From assembly GCA_029861675.1 (NCBI GenBank), contig JAOTYV010000148.1:1-11263 (forward strand): a stretch of DNA of 11,263 nucleotides, read 5' to 3'. Positions within the stretch are counted from its first letter, which is position 1; each line of letters opens with the position of its first letter. The position numbers and the translations under genes were made by a program. Under the pieces are notes generated by a model that was not told the DNA's origin, did not search any database, and saw only the letters and a program-made list of their open reading frames with translations. The stretch is from Alphaproteobacteria bacterium. Its GTDB lineage: Bacteria; Pseudomonadota; Alphaproteobacteria; UBA8366. Positions 1 to 6,833 of the stretch are shown here, in pieces.

Positions 1-609
1 GAAATACCACAGGGATCCCGCCGTCTCGCGCTGCTCCACCTCGAGATCCGATATTGCGGTCTCGAGCTGCGGGTCCCAGTTGACCAGCCGTTTATCCTTG
101 TAAATCAGCCCTTCCCGGTAGAGCTGCACGAAAACTTTCAGGACCGCCTGGCTGAGCCCTTCGTCCATGGTGAAGCGCTCGCGGCGCCAGTCGCAGGACG
201 CGCCGAGCCGGCGGAGCTGTCCCGTAATGGTGCCGCCCGACTCATCCTTCCACTTCCAGACGCGATCGATAAAGGCGTCACGACCCATCTCGCGGCGGGA
301 CATGTTGCCGTCCTCGGCGAGTTGTCGCTCCACCACCATCTGCGTCGCGATGCCCGCATGATCCATGCCCGGCTGCCACAACGCGTCCCGGCCGCGCATG
401 CGCTCGAACCTGATCAGAATGTCTTGCAGGGTATTATTGAGGGCATGCCCCATATGGAGGCTGCCGGTGACATTCGGCGGTGGAATGACGATCGTATAGG
501 GGTCGCCATCCGCGGGCTGACCGCAACCGAAAGTGTCGGTCGACTCCCAGCGCGCGTATTGCCGCCGCTCGATATCGGTTGGCCGGAATGTCTTTTCCAG
601 ATCCGCCAT
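1..609 (-). CDS. valS: Valyl-tRNA synthetase, N-terminal part (3' end outside window)
   Basis: Class I aminoacyl-tRNA synthetase that charges tRNA-Val with valine in the cytoplasm. The frame opens at an ATG at 609 and stays open for 203 codons to the left edge, so only the first quarter or less of a protein that is usually 850-950 residues is present. Residues 43-56 carry the class I signature region [14 protein letters not shown], whose HMGH (52-55) is the HIGH-type ATP-binding motif. The downstream stretches [10 protein letters not shown] (81-90) and [16 protein letters not shown] (177-192) are typical of ValRS, leading into the editing-domain side. An AGGA box at 619-622 lies 9 nt before the ATG and supports this start. 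It follows popZ after 52 bp in the same direction, so co-transcription is likely. The KMSKS motif and tRNA-binding domains are beyond the edge. Confidence 0.97.
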   Translation of the reverse strand, partial: MADLEKTFRPTDIERRQYARWESTDTFGCGQPADGDPYTIVIPPPNVTGSLHMGHALNNTLQDILIRFERMRGRDALWQPGMDHAGIATQMVVERQLAEDGNMSRREMGRDAFIDRVWKWKDESGGTITGQLRRLGASCDWRRERFTMDEGLSQAVLKVFVQLYREGLIYKDKRLVNWDPQLETAISDLEVEQRETAGSLWYF

Positions 610-661
610 GCCCCGTCATCCTAGCCAGAATTAATGCCGATTCCGGCCCTGTCGGGGAGGT

Positions 662-1243
662 TTAGTTGTCTTCTCCCGTACGGGCCATGCGTTCGATTTC
701 GCGCCGGACCAGACGTTCGACCATATCGGGCAGGTTGTCGTCAAGCCATTGACGCAGCATGGGCCGCATTAGCTCCTCGGCCATCTGTTCGACCGTAAGA
801 TTGGAGCGCGGCACATCGACGTGACGGGATAATTCGCCAAATGCCGCCACCCCCGCCGACTTGGTGAAATCCGAGAGAATGGCTTCCGTGGCGGCGGGCG
901 CCGGTGGTATTTCCGGCTCGGGCGCCGGCGGCAGCACCGGTTCCGGCGCAAACATCGGTTCCGGCTCCGGAAGAGGTTCAGGGGCTGTATCGAAGACCTC
1001 GATCGCACCGTCATCCTCCGCGGGCGCCTCGTCGATCAACTCGAGCGGTTCTTCCGTAGTACCGACCTCGTCGAGCAGTTCCAAAGGTTCCTCCTGTGGT
1101 GCGGGCTCGGCCGGCGGTGCGGGCTCGGCCGGCGGTGCGGCGTCGGCTTGCGGCGCCTCATCACCATCCTCGGAAATAATTTTCCGAATGGAAGCGAGTA
1201 TCTCTTCCATTGACGGCTCTTGCTGATTGCCTGCCTCACTCAT
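662..1243 (-). CDS. popZ: PopZ / DUF2497 cell-pole organising protein
   Basis: PopZ self-assembles into a condensate at the cell poles of alphaproteobacteria and recruits ParB-parS and polar regulators; this is family knowledge from Caulobacter. The 193-residue protein has the expected three-part build. There is a short N-terminal helix with the SMEEILASIRKIISED signature (11-26), then a Pro/Glu/Asp/Ala-rich disordered linker (about 29-119). A C-terminal helical oligomerisation region (about 140-188) contains LTVEQMAEELMRPMLRQWLD and ends in the charged helix MVERLVRREIERMAR. I chose the ATG at 1243 because the family starts at MS(E)..., and an AGGA lies at 1254-1257. A GTG at 1261 would add six residues. 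The linker holds repeated PPAEPA units and the related segments EPLELLDEV and EPLELIDEA. It lies between the tolC-like gene and valS, the usual neighbours. Confidence 0.93.
   Translation of the reverse strand: MSEAGNQQEPSMEEILASIRKIISEDGDEAPQADAAPPAEPAPPAEPAPQEEPLELLDEVGTTEEPLELIDEAPAEDDGAIEVFDTAPEPLPEPEPMFAPEPVLPPAPEPEIPPAPAATEAILSDFTKSAGVAAFGELSRHVDVPRSNLTVEQMAEELMRPMLRQWLDDNLPDMVERLVRREIERMARTGEDN
1098..1140 (-). repeat. 18-bp tandem repeat inside popZ linker
   Basis: Two identical 18-bp units (1098-1115 and 1116-1133) are followed by the first 7 bp of a third (1134-1140). They encode back-to-back six-residue PPAEPA-type units in the Pro/Glu-rich linker. The unit is a multiple of three, so copy-number change by slippage would lengthen or shorten the linker without breaking the frame. 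Confidence 0.85.
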
Positions 1244-1266
1244 GATTCGCTCATCCTGCACTTAAT

Positions 1267-1297
1267 GTTGCGGCGCAAATCGCGCTCGCGCCACAAC
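1267..1297 (-). other. Stem-loop between tolC and popZ
   Basis: The arms at 1267-1276 and 1288-1297 are complementary. In minus-strand RNA they give a 10-bp stem (nine Watson-Crick pairs and one G-U) around an 11-nt loop. The stem ends 23 nt upstream of the popZ ATG and begins 11 nt after the tolC stop. No U-run follows it, so it is not a canonical intrinsic terminator. An mRNA-processing or stabilising hairpin, or a weak attenuator, in a tolC-popZ-valS transcript would fit. The function is inferred only from position. Confidence 0.5.
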
Positions 1298-1308
1298 GCC
1301 CTTGTTTG

Positions 1309-2766
1309 CTACTTCCGAACGGAGCTACCGCTCCCCTCGGATCCGATGTCATTCCCAAAACCCCATAGCTTGTCTTGAACCTGACGATAATAACGCTTTT
1401 CGTCATATATTTCAGTCTCAAGACTCAACGCCTTTGCCGTAAGCCGGCCCACCGCGGACAGCAATTCATACTGCGCCACGGTCTCATCGCGTTCCGCGCG
1501 AACAAGATTGACCTGCGCATCCAGCAGTTCCTGTTCCGCATCGAGCACATCCAGCACCGTTCGCGACCCGACCAATGCTTCCTGCTGCACACCTTCCAGC
1601 GCGATCCGGTTGGCGCGCACCTCGGAATTAAAGGACCTGATGCGCGCGCGCGCCGTGACCAGAGATTCCCAAGCGTTGTTGGCATCCTCGGTGGACTGGC
1701 GCCGAGCCTCCGAAAGTCGCTGACGATTGCGGCTCAACACCTGTTTCGCTTCTCTCACTTCGCTCGACACGCTGCCGCGTTGGTAGAGCGGAATAGTTAG
1801 TTGCGCGGTAATCTGCGCCGAATCGATGGTCGTGTCTGCGGCGGACTGATCGATAGAGCGTCCGCCCTCACCGATCAAATCAACCCTGGGCAACAGCCGA
1901 CTCCGGACAACCCTGACATTCTGCCAAGCCGCGCGTTCGTCATACAGCGACGCCAGCACGACCGGATTACTATCCAACGACAATTGGACGGATTCCTGAA
2001 GACTTGATGGCAAGTTTGTGGAACTTGGCGGTTTCTGGACTTTACCGGGCTCCTTGCCGACGATCTGCACGTAAACACCGCGGCTGATCCGCAAATCGCC
2101 GCGCGCCTGCACCCGGTCGGCGCGCGCGCGCGCGACGCGGGCTTCCGCTTGCGCCACGTCGGTCCGCGTCACCTCGCCCACGTTGAAGCGATCCCTGGTC
2201 GCCTCGAGCTGGCGATTGAGGACCTTTTCATTGTTGATATTCAGTTGCAGCACCGCCTGATCGCGAACAACATTGAGATATGCGCGGACGGCATTTAGCA
2301 ACACTTCCTGTTCCGTGATCGTCAGCCGGGCGCGCTCCGCGCGCACCGCGTGCTTTGCTCTTTTGACATCGGCAACCGTCCCAAAGCCGGAAAACAGACT
2401 CTGCGTAACCCGCAGATTCGCCGAGTACAGATCACGGTCGCCGTCAATTCCGGGATCGCTATTCTGGTACCGGTACCCCGCGTCTCCAACAATTTCGACG
2501 TTCGGCCGCCAGCCGGCGCGCGCTTGCGGAACGCCTTCATCCGCGACACGCAATGCCGCGCGCTGCGCCTGCAAGGTCGGGTTGCTTTGATACGCCATGA
2601 TAACGGCTTCCGCTAAACTTTCGCCCCTAGCCGGTTGCCCCAACACGACCGCACCGCATGTCAGCAACACGGCTCCCAAGCGATGAAACAGATGTGTCGA
2701 AGGCGGCTGCTCCCATTGGCTGGCCCGACGCTTCTGCATACCCATTTCAAACGGTTTTCCCACCAT
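1309..2766 (-). CDS. tolC: TolC-family outer-membrane channel (type I secretion / efflux)
   Basis: Outer-membrane factor that forms a trimeric beta-barrel plus periplasmic alpha-helical tunnel and works with ABC or RND pumps in type I secretion or drug efflux. The 485-residue length matches the family. A basic N-terminus is followed by a hydrophobic signal segment (about 30-43) and a likely cleavage near ARG-ES (47-50). The mature part begins SLAEAVIMAYQSNPTLQAQR, the typical first OEP repeat. The helical repeats include VTRTDVAQAEARVARARADR in the first half and the matching VGSRTVLDVLDAEQELLDAQ in the second. The 29-residue stretch before the hydrophobic core is long. ATGs at 2745 and 2739 are possible alternatives, and the weak promoter candidate upstream would favour them. 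LLTC at 34-37 is not a good lipobox. pcm lies 169 bp upstream and popZ 65 bp downstream, all in one direction. Partner pumps are not in the window. Confidence 0.93.
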   Translation of the reverse strand: MVGKPFEMGMQKRRASQWEQPPSTHLFHRLGAVLLTCGAVVLGQPARGESLAEAVIMAYQSNPTLQAQRAALRVADEGVPQARAGWRPNVEIVGDAGYRYQNSDPGIDGDRDLYSANLRVTQSLFSGFGTVADVKRAKHAVRAERARLTITEQEVLLNAVRAYLNVVRDQAVLQLNINNEKVLNRQLEATRDRFNVGEVTRTDVAQAEARVARARADRVQARGDLRISRGVYVQIVGKEPGKVQKPPSSTNLPSSLQESVQLSLDSNPVVLASLYDERAAWQNVRVVRSRLLPRVDLIGEGGRSIDQSAADTTIDSAQITAQLTIPLYQRGSVSSEVREAKQVLSRNRQRLSEARRQSTEDANNAWESLVTARARIRSFNSEVRANRIALEGVQQEALVGSRTVLDVLDAEQELLDAQVNLVRAERDETVAQYELLSAVGRLTAKALSLETEIYDEKRYYRQVQDKLWGFGNDIGSEGSGSSVRK

Positions 2767-2770
2767 TATT

Positions 2771-2799
2771 TTTATACTCGCATTTCTTTTTCTTGAACC
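2771..2799 (-). promoter_or_regulatory. Weak candidate promoter for tolC
   Basis: On the minus strand the hexamer TATAAA (2771-2776) lies 17 bp from GGTTCA (2794-2799), a poor -35. Transcription would start close to 2764, inside the first possible ATG of tolC, and so would favour the ATGs at 2745 or 2739. The rest of the 169-bp gap holds no clear terminator or other element. The stretch is A/T-rich, so this could be chance. Confidence 0.25.
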
Positions 2800-2935
2800 G
2801 AGCTTCTATCGCCGTCGCCGCACGCCGCTCGCGCCAAAGTTTGCCATCAACCACCGCGCACATTGGACAAGACCGCCCGTCTACCCCCAGTCATACCATC
2901 ACCACTAAACCACAAAATATAGTCGCCCAACAAAC

Positions 2936-3589
2936 CTAAAACACAAAACTTGCTTTTACCTCGAACTCCGGCAAACGCGGTATATTGGCGTTGAAGAGAT
3001 CGCGGTGCGACATGTTTCCGCCGCGCTTATTCATCAGGATAGCACGCCCGGCTCGTCCCTCCTGCGAAAATACCGCCATTAACCGACCGTTGTCAGCGAG
3101 TTGATCGTATATCGCCTGCGGTATTTCAGCGACGGCTCCGTCAAACAAGACGAGATCATACGGCGCCTCATCCGGCCAGCCGCGCGACAAATCACCCTCG
3201 ACCGCCACCGCATTGTCATACCCCAATTCGGCAAATTTTTCGGTCGCCAGAGCGGTGATCGCCGACTCGCAATCGAGCGAAAACACCGCGCGCGTCATCA
3301 ATGATAAGATAGCCGCGGAATACCCCGTTCCACCACCGACACAGAGCGCCACTTCCGTGGCGGTCGGTCCGGCCGATTGCAACAGCCGACCCAATACCAT
3401 CGGCTCCATGAGATGACGATGGTGCCCGACGGGTAAATCCTCGTCGACATATGCAATTTCGGCCATGTCGGCCGGCACGAACTGCTCGCGCGGAACCGAT
3501 CCCATCGCCGACAGGATGGAAGCATCCGTAACACGATTTGTCCGGAGCTGACACTCGACCATATTGCGCCGCGCGGCCACAAAATCCAT
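2936..3589 (-). CDS. pcm: Protein-L-isoaspartate O-methyltransferase family protein
   Basis: A 217-residue SAM-dependent methyltransferase of the PCMT family, whose classical members methylate damaged L-isoaspartyl residues in proteins. The N-terminus MDFVAARRNMVECQLRTNRVTD and the segment VPREQFVP (32-39) are typical. The SAM-binding fold shows a glycine loop VALCVGGGTGYSAA (80-93), the acidic end of strand 2 near D106, GD (132-133) and the strand-4 motif YDLVLFDGA (144-152). Motif I is divergent (CVGGGTGY where GTGSGY is usual). The SAPH-like substrate motif of verified enzymes is replaced by LPVGHHRHLMEP (52-63). Repair activity is therefore uncertain, and a different methyl acceptor is possible. 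The gene is first in a minus-strand run toward tolC. The ATG is preceded by a weak AAGAG about 8 nt away. Confidence 0.88.
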   Translation of the reverse strand: MDFVAARRNMVECQLRTNRVTDASILSAMGSVPREQFVPADMAEIAYVDEDLPVGHHRHLMEPMVLGRLLQSAGPTATEVALCVGGGTGYSAAILSLMTRAVFSLDCESAITALATEKFAELGYDNAVAVEGDLSRGWPDEAPYDLVLFDGAVAEIPQAIYDQLADNGRLMAVFSQEGRAGRAILMNKRGGNMSHRDLFNANIPRLPEFEVKASFVF

Positions 3590-3628
3590 GGCGATACTCT
3601 TACTACCCCCCTCAAAAACGGACCCACC

Positions 3629-3649
3629 TGGACCTGCATTCTAGGTCCA
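3629..3649. promoter_or_regulatory. Perfect inverted repeat in the pcm leader
   Basis: The 7-bp arms TGGACCT (3629-3635) and AGGTCCA (3643-3649) match perfectly around a 7-bp spacer. The repeat lies between the predicted pcm transcription start (about 3663) and the pcm ATG (3589). It could be a repressor operator, since the half-site centres are 14 bp apart, or an RNA hairpin in the 5' leader. No U-run follows, so it is not a terminator. Confidence 0.45.
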
Positions 3650-3670
3650 CCCCTTGGTTCGTCTCGCCGA

Positions 3671-3699
3671 TTTATATCCCTCAAAGCCAGCAAAAACAA
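3671..3699 (-). promoter_or_regulatory. Sigma70-type promoter for pcm (and possibly tolC-popZ-valS)
   Basis: On the minus strand a -35 TTGTTT (3694-3699) lies exactly 17 bp from a -10 TATAAA (3671-3676, 5 of 6 to consensus). Initiation would fall near 3663, giving a leader of about 75 nt before the pcm ATG. It is back to back with the tRNA-Cys promoter; the two -35 boxes are 26 bp apart. Confidence 0.5.
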
Positions 3700-3725
3700 C
3701 GGAGCAACGTTCCGATAGTGCTCGC

Positions 3726-3754
3726 TTGACCACTGCGGGCACCCCTCGTATATC
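3726..3754 (+). promoter_or_regulatory. Sigma70-type promoter for tRNA-Cys
   Basis: TTGACC (3726-3731, 5 of 6 to TTGACA) lies 17 bp from TATATC (3749-3754). Initiation near 3761 would leave about 15 nt of 5' leader for RNase P to remove before the tRNA at 3776. Spacing and position fit a stable-RNA promoter well. Confidence 0.6.
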
Positions 3755-3775
3755 ACCGGATGGAATAGACACGTA

Positions 3776-3849
3776 GGTCCGGTGGCAGAGTGGTTATGCA
3801 GAGGACTGCAAATCCTTTTATGCCGGTTCGATTCCGGCCCGGACCTCCA
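3776..3849 (+). tRNA. tRNA-Cys (anticodon GCA)
   Basis: A full cloverleaf can be drawn. The acceptor stem GGTCCGG (3776-3782) pairs with CCGGACC (3839-3845). The anticodon stem GAGGA (3801-3805) pairs with TCCTT (3813-3817) around the loop CTGCAAA, with anticodon GCA at 3808-3810. The T-stem GCCGG (3822-3826) pairs with CCGGC (3834-3838) around TTCGATT. The discriminator base is U (3846) and CCA is encoded at 3847-3849. The 74-nt length is normal. It decodes UGC and UGU cysteine codons. The gene sits at the boundary between the left minus-strand block and the VanZ gene, with its own promoter upstream. Confidence 0.97.
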
Positions 3850-3963
3850 TTTTATTTATTTATCAAATAGTTGTAGAATTTTTTTAAGAATTACTATTGA
3901 ATATTTGGACCGCCGCTGCGGTCGATTTAGGACCGGCGCGATGGCTCCGCGGACTCCCGCAAC
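3850..3963 (+). other. AT-rich spacer between tRNA-Cys and VanZ gene, with stem-loop
   Basis: The first half is strongly A/T-rich, with a T7 run at 3879-3885. A possible promoter is TTTATT, 17 bp, then TAGAAT (3874-3879). GACCGC (3908-3913) and GCGGTC (3918-3923) then form a perfect 6-bp stem with a 4-nt loop, followed only by GATTTAG. This could help end the tRNA transcript or lie in the VanZ leader. Neither role is demonstrated. Confidence 0.35.
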
Positions 3964-4317
3964 GTGATATTCGGCATTCATATTCGCACCCTCGCGCGTA
4001 TTTGTTTTGCCGCGGGTATTATTATCGTCGTCGTCGGATCCTTGAATCCCCAGCACACCAGCATGCCACTCCAAGTCAGCGACAAGCTGGTTCATATTCT
4101 TGCCTATGCGATGTTGGGCGTGGCGGGCGCGGTCGGATATCCTCAGCGATCCATGACCGTCATTCTAATCGGTGGCTTGACCCTATTAGGCGGCGCAATC
4201 GAAATTGCGCAAATCTATGTTCCGGGACGCGACGGCACTCTGCTCGACGTGGCGGCGAACGCCGTTGGCAGCGCGCTCGGGGTGGCGGCCGGGCGGCGAT
4301 TCAGAAGCCGTCCGTAA
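3964..4317 (+). CDS. VanZ-family integral membrane protein
   Basis: A 117-residue membrane protein of the VanZ-like family. VanZ itself gives low-level teicoplanin resistance by an unclear mechanism. Small relatives are frequent near exopolysaccharide and PEP-CTERM loci. Four hydrophobic segments are visible at about 9-26, 41-59, 63-84 and 93-110. The family residues are present: SDKLVHILAYAMLG (39-52, with D40 and H44), then E80 and Q83 in IEIAQIYVPGRDG, and DVAANAVGSALG (95-106). The start is a GTG at 3964 with no clear Shine-Dalgarno. The only later ATGs (from 4063) would remove the first span, so GTG is preferred. It converges on the TPR lipoprotein gene with 74 bp between stops. The family is clear; the role is inferred from context only. 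Confidence 0.85.
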   Translation: MIFGIHIRTLARICFAAGIIIVVVGSLNPQHTSMPLQVSDKLVHILAYAMLGVAGAVGYPQRSMTVILIGGLTLLGGAIEIAQIYVPGRDGTLLDVAANAVGSALGVAAGRRFRSRP

Positions 4318-4340
4318 GCCAAACCATTCCGACCTTCTCG

Positions 4341-4367
4341 CGGTCTAAAGACAATTCCAGCAGACCG
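4341..4367. terminator. Possible bidirectional hairpin between convergent genes
   Basis: CGGTCT (4341-4346) and AGACCG (4362-4367) are perfectly complementary around a 15-nt loop in the gap between the VanZ stop and the TPR lipoprotein stop. The place is right for a shared terminator. The stem is short, the loop long, and no T-tract follows on either strand, so support is weak. Confidence 0.25.
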
Positions 4368-4391
4368 GACCACCTCGCCCGGACGGCGCCG

Positions 4392-6833
4392 TTAAAGTGT
4401 CGCAAGCAGCTTCCGGGCCTGCTCAATTTCCGGGAAGGATGGCGCACCATCGACCGCCGCCTCGAGGTAACGCCGGGCTTCTTCCTTCTGCCCCTCCTTA
4501 TAGAGTGCCATGCCCAGATGGTAGTTGATGTGCGCGTGGGTCGGTAACCGGTCGACCGCGCGTTTCAGGAATACCACCGCGAGGCTGTGATTACCCTTCC
4601 GGTACTGAACCCAACCCAAAGTATCCAGATAAAACGGGTTATCGGACTCTTGAAAGCGCTGCGCCAACGCAAGCGCCCGGTCCAATTGCGCAGCATCTTG
4701 ATGCTTCTGGTCGGCGATCAATGCGGCGATATTATTGGCGACGGCATCTAGCTTCGGGTTCCTCTGATACAACGCCTCATAGGTCTGCAAGGCGCCCTCA
4801 AAATCCTTCGCGGCCTGTTGAGCCGCCGCCAGACCTAGCTTTAGGGAAATGTTCTTGGGCGCATGCTCGAGCCCCTGCTTGATCAGGCTGATCGCTTCAC
4901 CCGGCTTGTTCTGCGACAGCTTGAGACTACTGAGATTGAGGTAGGGCCGTGGCCAATTGCGCCGGATCGATTTCGCCTTGTGGAAGGAAGATTCCGCTTT
5001 TCCAGCTACTTTTTCAAAGGCGTAAACTTCACCAAGGAGATTATGAGCGATGACATTCTCCGGACTTTCGGCAATCACACCGTTGAGAAAATCGATCGCA
5101 TCTTGCGCACGGCGCAACGCGAGATTGGAGCGCGTCAACCCTGTCAATGGTTCGTGCGCACCGGGCGCCTCCGCGAGTGCCATGGTAAACGCCCTGACCG
5201 CATCAAGATGGCGTCCGCCCGCCTGATAAACACGGCCAACGGCCGTGAGGGCCATCGCCTTGTTCTTGGCGATGTCGCGCAAAAAATTCGCAGTTTCCAA
5301 TGCCCGTCGGAGATCTTTTTTAGCGGCCAGAACGTTGACCTTAAACAGCAAAAAGTCTTCCGAATGTGGGAATCGAGCCAGCGCCTGCTCTACCAGGGTC
5401 AGCGCTTTTTCAAAATTACCACGTTGTGCGTGTAACCGGATCAGCCGCTTACGGGCGATATCATTGGCCGGTTGCACCGCAAGAAGTTGCTGCAGATTAT
5501 CGGTCGCGAGCTCAACTTCGCCCGATTGCAGATGCGCCCGCGCGATCAGGTCGAGCGCGATGGCGTTCCTCGGCTCGTCGCGCAATACCTGCCGCAAATC
5601 CGCGATTGCATCCGCGTTCTTGCCGTCGCGCAGCAACAGCTGAGCGCGCGTGATCAGCGTACGCCCATTGTGGGGATCTTCCTTTAAGACCTGACGGACC
5701 AGCGACCAAGCACTATCCACCTTTCCCTCGGCGAACCGCAGTTGTGCCAACCCGCTGCGCGCGCGGATCGCATCGGGCTTCGAAGCGGTCTTTTCCGACA
5801 ATTGCACGAGTGCTGCCTCGGCGCCGTCCAGACGCCGGTGCTTCAGATACATCTGTACCAGGCCAAATTTCAGCTCGGTATTTTCCGGCTCGGCGGCAAC
5901 CATGGCCTTGATGGCCCGTTCCGCGTCATCAGCCGACAATTGATTTGCATAAAAATCCACCAGGAGCATTCGCGCCTTTTGCGGATCCTCAGCAACGGCA
6001 ACGCCGTCCCGCAATACCTTTTCGGCATCTTGCAGGCGGGAGCTCGAAATCAGAAACCGGGCCAAATCGATGCGATACGAGAGGTTGTTCGGTTCAATTT
6101 CGAAAATCCCCGAATAGACCGATTCGATCTGGTCCATCTCGCCCCGCAACCGGTGCAATTCGACAAGCAACAGACGTAAGGAAAGATCCGCCGGGAGATC
6201 GATTACCTTCTTTCGCAGGAACGCTACCGCATCATCGGTTTTCTGCTCCTGCTTCAGGACACCGACGAGAACGGATATCGCGCCGACATTCTTCGGATCC
6301 AACTCGAGTGATTTCGATGCCGCTGATCGAGCGTCATCCAGCCTATCCCGCCGGATATGCACGGCGCCCTGCAAGGCATAGGCGTCGGCATTTTCCGGAT
6401 CCAGCTTCAGGACGGTTTCCGTGTATTTCGACGCTTTTTCAATGTCGCCGCCGAGCAGGTAATAGCGCCCAACCCGGACATTCGCGCCAACATGATTCGG
6501 ATCTTGCTCAACAACCTTGCGAAAATTGACAAACGCCGCCCGGAGTTTCTGTTCTTTTTCTCTTATCAATCCGAGGTAATACAGCGCCTCCATATTCAGC
6601 GGATTGATCTGCCGCGCATTCCTAAATTCGAGACTGGCTTTTTTCAGTTTGCCTTCGTTGTATAAGGCCTGCCCGCGCTCGAAATAAGCAGCCTCGCGTT
6701 CCTCCGCACCATCACAGCCGGCCAGCAGTAGCGGTAGCACGAGTGCCAGCGCACAGACGCGGCCGAAAGCGGCGCGGCGCCAATTTCGACTGTGGCGGTC
6801 AGCCTTATGGTCGGATCCTAACTGAAGTCCCAT
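4392..6833 (-). CDS. TPR-repeat lipoprotein, PrsT-like (exopolysaccharide / PEP-CTERM type)
   Basis: An 813-residue lipoprotein made almost entirely of tetratricopeptide repeats. The signal peptide ends in the lipobox LAGC with the lipidated cysteine at C40. The next residue is Asp, which in the E. coli Lol rule keeps a lipoprotein in the inner membrane. From about residue 47 to the end I can lay out roughly 22 units of about 34 residues with the usual pattern (A..LG..Y...G....A...F..AL...P.N), closed by a short capping helix. Such proteins are scaffolds for envelope assembly. Length, lipidation and setting resemble PrsT of XrtA/PEP-CTERM exopolysaccharide clusters, but I see no diagnostic motif beyond TPRs. 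The ATG at 6833 has a good AGGGA (6841-6845) 7 nt upstream. The gene lies 267 bp downstream of the large acidic protein, same strand. It could also be a general TPR outer-envelope scaffold unrelated to PrsT. Confidence 0.85.
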   Translation of the reverse strand: MGLQLGSDHKADRHSRNWRRAAFGRVCALALVLPLLLAGCDGAEEREAAYFERGQALYNEGKLKKASLEFRNARQINPLNMEALYYLGLIREKEQKLRAAFVNFRKVVEQDPNHVGANVRVGRYYLLGGDIEKASKYTETVLKLDPENADAYALQGAVHIRRDRLDDARSAASKSLELDPKNVGAISVLVGVLKQEQKTDDAVAFLRKKVIDLPADLSLRLLLVELHRLRGEMDQIESVYSGIFEIEPNNLSYRIDLARFLISSSRLQDAEKVLRDGVAVAEDPQKARMLLVDFYANQLSADDAERAIKAMVAAEPENTELKFGLVQMYLKHRRLDGAEAALVQLSEKTASKPDAIRARSGLAQLRFAEGKVDSAWSLVRQVLKEDPHNGRTLITRAQLLLRDGKNADAIADLRQVLRDEPRNAIALDLIARAHLQSGEVELATDNLQQLLAVQPANDIARKRLIRLHAQRGNFEKALTLVEQALARFPHSEDFLLFKVNVLAAKKDLRRALETANFLRDIAKNKAMALTAVGRVYQAGGRHLDAVRAFTMALAEAPGAHEPLTGLTRSNLALRRAQDAIDFLNGVIAESPENVIAHNLLGEVYAFEKVAGKAESSFHKAKSIRRNWPRPYLNLSSLKLSQNKPGEAISLIKQGLEHAPKNISLKLGLAAAQQAAKDFEGALQTYEALYQRNPKLDAVANNIAALIADQKHQDAAQLDRALALAQRFQESDNPFYLDTLGWVQYRKGNHSLAVVFLKRAVDRLPTHAHINYHLGMALYKEGQKEEARRYLEAAVDGAPSFPEIEQARKLLATL

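Noticed and set aside
861..1226. Ser/Gly-rich open frame on the plus strand opposite popZ
   Set aside because: It is the mirror of the low-complexity Pro/Glu/Ala linker of PopZ. The popZ reading has clear conserved ends, and the antisense frame has none.
2641..2766. TolC-like protein as a lipoprotein (LLTC at residues 34-37)
   Set aside because: Thr at -1 does not fit the lipobox, which needs Gly, Ala or Ser there. An ordinary cleavage site follows about 11 residues later.
3776..3849. tRNA-Cys as the attachment site of an integrated island
   Set aside because: No second copy of the tRNA 3' end is visible in the window, and there is no integrase and no obvious composition break.
4863..5435. 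190-codon plus-strand frame within the TPR lipoprotein gene
   Set aside because: The opposite strand shows uninterrupted TPR periodicity over the same stretch. The plus frame has no recognisable features.
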